A stretch of DNA of 6,644 nucleotides, taken from positions 1 through 6,644 of the forward strand of contig DASWCW010000240.1 in assembly GCA_036395835.1 (NCBI GenBank), in the 5' to 3' direction. The DNA comes from AP-16 sp036395835. Lineage in GTDB: Bacteria > Pseudomonadota > Alphaproteobacteria > Rhizobiales > Xanthobacteraceae. Numbering within the stretch: position 1 is the first letter of the stretch; each line of letters starts with the position of its first letter. Both the position numbers and the translations under genes were made by a program. Under the pieces are notes generated by a model. The model had not been told where the DNA came from, searched no databases, and saw only the letters and a program-made list of their open reading frames with translations. Below are positions 5,788 to 6,644 of this stretch, piece after piece.

Positions 5788-6360
5788 CCAGCAGACCAGC
5801 TTTTGCCACATTCCGTCGGCGCCGTTGCGAGAGCAGCCGGCCTTGGTCCGAGGTCTCTCGGCTCGCGAGCTCGCCTCCTTCGGGGCTGCGGCGGCCGAGG
5901 GCGCATCGCCAGCAACCAGCACCAAGCCTTTGTGCCGCTTGGGCGCGTTGGGGGCTGCCAGAATCAGCGCCCAATAGGTTCTGCCGTGACCGGATGCCGA
6001 GGCGATCCCGATGCGCCGGGCGTCCCCCATCAGCAGGTTGGTGTTATGCCCGGAGGATGCCTTCCAGATCGCCAAGGTTTCCGAAAACGTTTTCGTCCCC
6101 ATGGCGATGTTCTCGGCAGCGGCCACGGTGCTGTAGGCGGAAATGCGTTGCGCGAACGGCGCGTAAACGCTGTGATCCATGACGCCGCTCGCCGCCATCG
6201 CGTGTGCCTGCTTGGCCGCAAGGGCATTCAGCGCGGGATCGGCCGTGACGGCCGGGAGGCCGTGACTCCTTCGATACGCGGAGATTTCCGATTCCGGGCT
6301 CGCCAGGGCGGCGGTTGCCGAAAGAGCCAGGATCATGGCGGCGCTCGCGTATTTCATCAT
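5773..6360 (-). CDS. CAP/SCP-domain secreted protein, 195 aa
   Basis: This is a CAP-superfamily (CAP = cysteine-rich secretory, antigen 5, PR-1) protein, exported by a Sec signal peptide (MMKYASAAMILALSATAALA, likely cut after residue 20). The CAP domain covers about residues 22-137. It opens with EISAYRRSHGLPAV and the DPALNALAAKQAHAMA helix. The expected cavity residues are present: His63 in MDHSVY, Glu83 in AENIA, Glu94 in SETLAIW and His105 in SGHNTNLL. The final strand is GRTYWALILA. A tail of about 58 residues follows, Ala/Lys/Arg-rich, ending in a short Trp-containing piece with Cys176 and Cys190 that could form a disulfide. The start at 6360 is preceded by AGGA at 8 nt; a frame reaching 6462 is open but would put a basic, unlike-signal extension in front. 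Bacterial CAP proteins are mostly uncharacterised; lipid binding and peptidoglycan-related or protease roles have been proposed. Function here is unknown. Confidence 0.88.
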   Translation of the reverse strand: MMKYASAAMILALSATAALASPESEISAYRRSHGLPAVTADPALNALAAKQAHAMAASGVMDHSVYAPFAQRISAYSTVAAAENIAMGTKTFSETLAIWKASSGHNTNLLMGDARRIGIASASGHGRTYWALILAAPNAPKRHKGLVLVAGDAPSAAAAPKEASSRAERPRTKAGCSRNGADGMWQKLVCWLNGS

Positions 6361-6437
6361 GCTTCTCGTCCTGGCTCGGGGGCTTGCGGCAGCATGCCAA
6401 CGGTTCGGCATTATGCGGGCACGCGCCGCCGGGAACG

Positions 6438-6454
6438 AGGGGCCGCGGGCCCCT
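6438..6454 (-). repeat. Tight GC hairpin between SURF1 and the CAP gene
   Basis: AGGGGCC (6438-6444) and GGCCCCT (6448-6454) form a perfect 7-bp stem with a 3-nt loop. It lies about 85 nt after the SURF1 stop on the minus strand. No T tract follows, so a terminator role is possible but unproven. It supports the idea that SURF1 and the CAP gene are separate transcripts. Confidence 0.35.
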
Positions 6455-6539
6455 TGGCGCATCGAGTCTCCGGTGAGTTGTCGGCGAAAATGCGGCGTGC
6501 TCGGAGCGGATGTCAGGCGATCGACGCCGCGGACTCCGG

Positions 6540-6644
6540 TTACGGCCGGCCCTCCCGCATCCGTCCCCCAGCAAACACCGCGAACACGCCTGCCAGCACC
6601 GCGGCGAGACCGAACCAGGTGATGGCGTACAGCAGGTGGTTGTT
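6540..6644 (-). CDS. SURF1-family protein, C-terminal end (5' part outside window)
   Basis: The last 34 codons of a minus-strand gene enter from the right edge and stop at 6540-6542. The piece starts NNHLLYAITWFGLAA, the signature of the C-terminal end of SURF1 (Shy1) proteins, where NNHLQYA-type sequence leads into the second transmembrane helix. The hydrophobic run (about residues 6-27) is followed by a basic tail GGRMREGRP. SURF1 helps insert heme a into subunit I of cytochrome c oxidase in the inner membrane. In many rhizobia it closes the cox assembly gene cluster next to thrC (from memory). The rest of the protein lies outside the window, so intactness cannot be judged. The coding frame is not listed as a full open frame because no start is in view. 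Confidence 0.85.
   Translation of the reverse strand, partial: NNHLLYAITWFGLAAVLAGVFAVFAGGRMREGRP

Noticed and set aside
6361..6462. Longer CAP protein starting at 6462
   Set aside because: The extra 34 residues are basic and Pro/Ala-rich, would precede the signal peptide, and include a GC hairpin. AGGA 8 nt before 6360 supports the shorter form.

Overview
The window looks like a chromosomal piece of a high-GC alphaproteobacterium, most likely order Hyphomicrobiales (Rhizobiales). The evidence is the protein families, the roughly 68-70% GC of the core genes (hand counts: 41/60 at 2821-2880, 42/60 at 1981-2040), and the minus-strand order SURF1, thrC, M16 peptidase, GNAT acetyltransferase. 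I recall this order from rhizobial genomes, but the recollection is not a database result.

Right and centre (1858-6644, all genes on the minus strand, read from right to left). The window opens on that strand with the last 34 residues of a SURF1-type cytochrome oxidase assembly protein. Two exported proteins follow: a CAP/SCP-domain protein of 195 residues and a small 122-residue protein rich in Pro, Tyr, Gly, Trp and His. Then come threonine synthase (thrC, GTG start), an M16 zinc peptidase of the mitochondrial-processing-peptidase type, joined to thrC by a 4-base ATGA overlap, and a RimJ/RimL-like GNAT N-acetyltransferase 63 bp further on. thrC, the peptidase and the acetyltransferase look like one operon. 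The two exported-protein genes appear to be inserted between SURF1 and thrC and have their own ribosome binding sites and a hairpin between them.

Left (1-1857) differs in kind. GC is lower in parts (58/120 at 541-660, 29/60 at 1561-1620) and the genes run on the plus strand. It begins with the C-terminal 54 codons of an unrecognised protein ending in three stop codons in a row. A 227-residue, strongly basic protein that I cannot assign follows. The last 961 bp (897-1857) have no convincing gene but hold a run of inverted repeats. These include two interlocked, mutually exclusive hairpins at 1467-1516, a 65-nt imperfect hairpin at 1346-1410, and a block at 931-1191 in which two copies of one octamer can compete for the same partner.

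The simplest reading is conserved core DNA from 1858 rightwards, next to an accessory island, insertion or rearrangement junction on the left. The structured gene-free stretch and the unrecognised basic protein are the parts least explained by known families. No tRNA, rRNA, CRISPR array, transposase or complete insertion sequence was seen.
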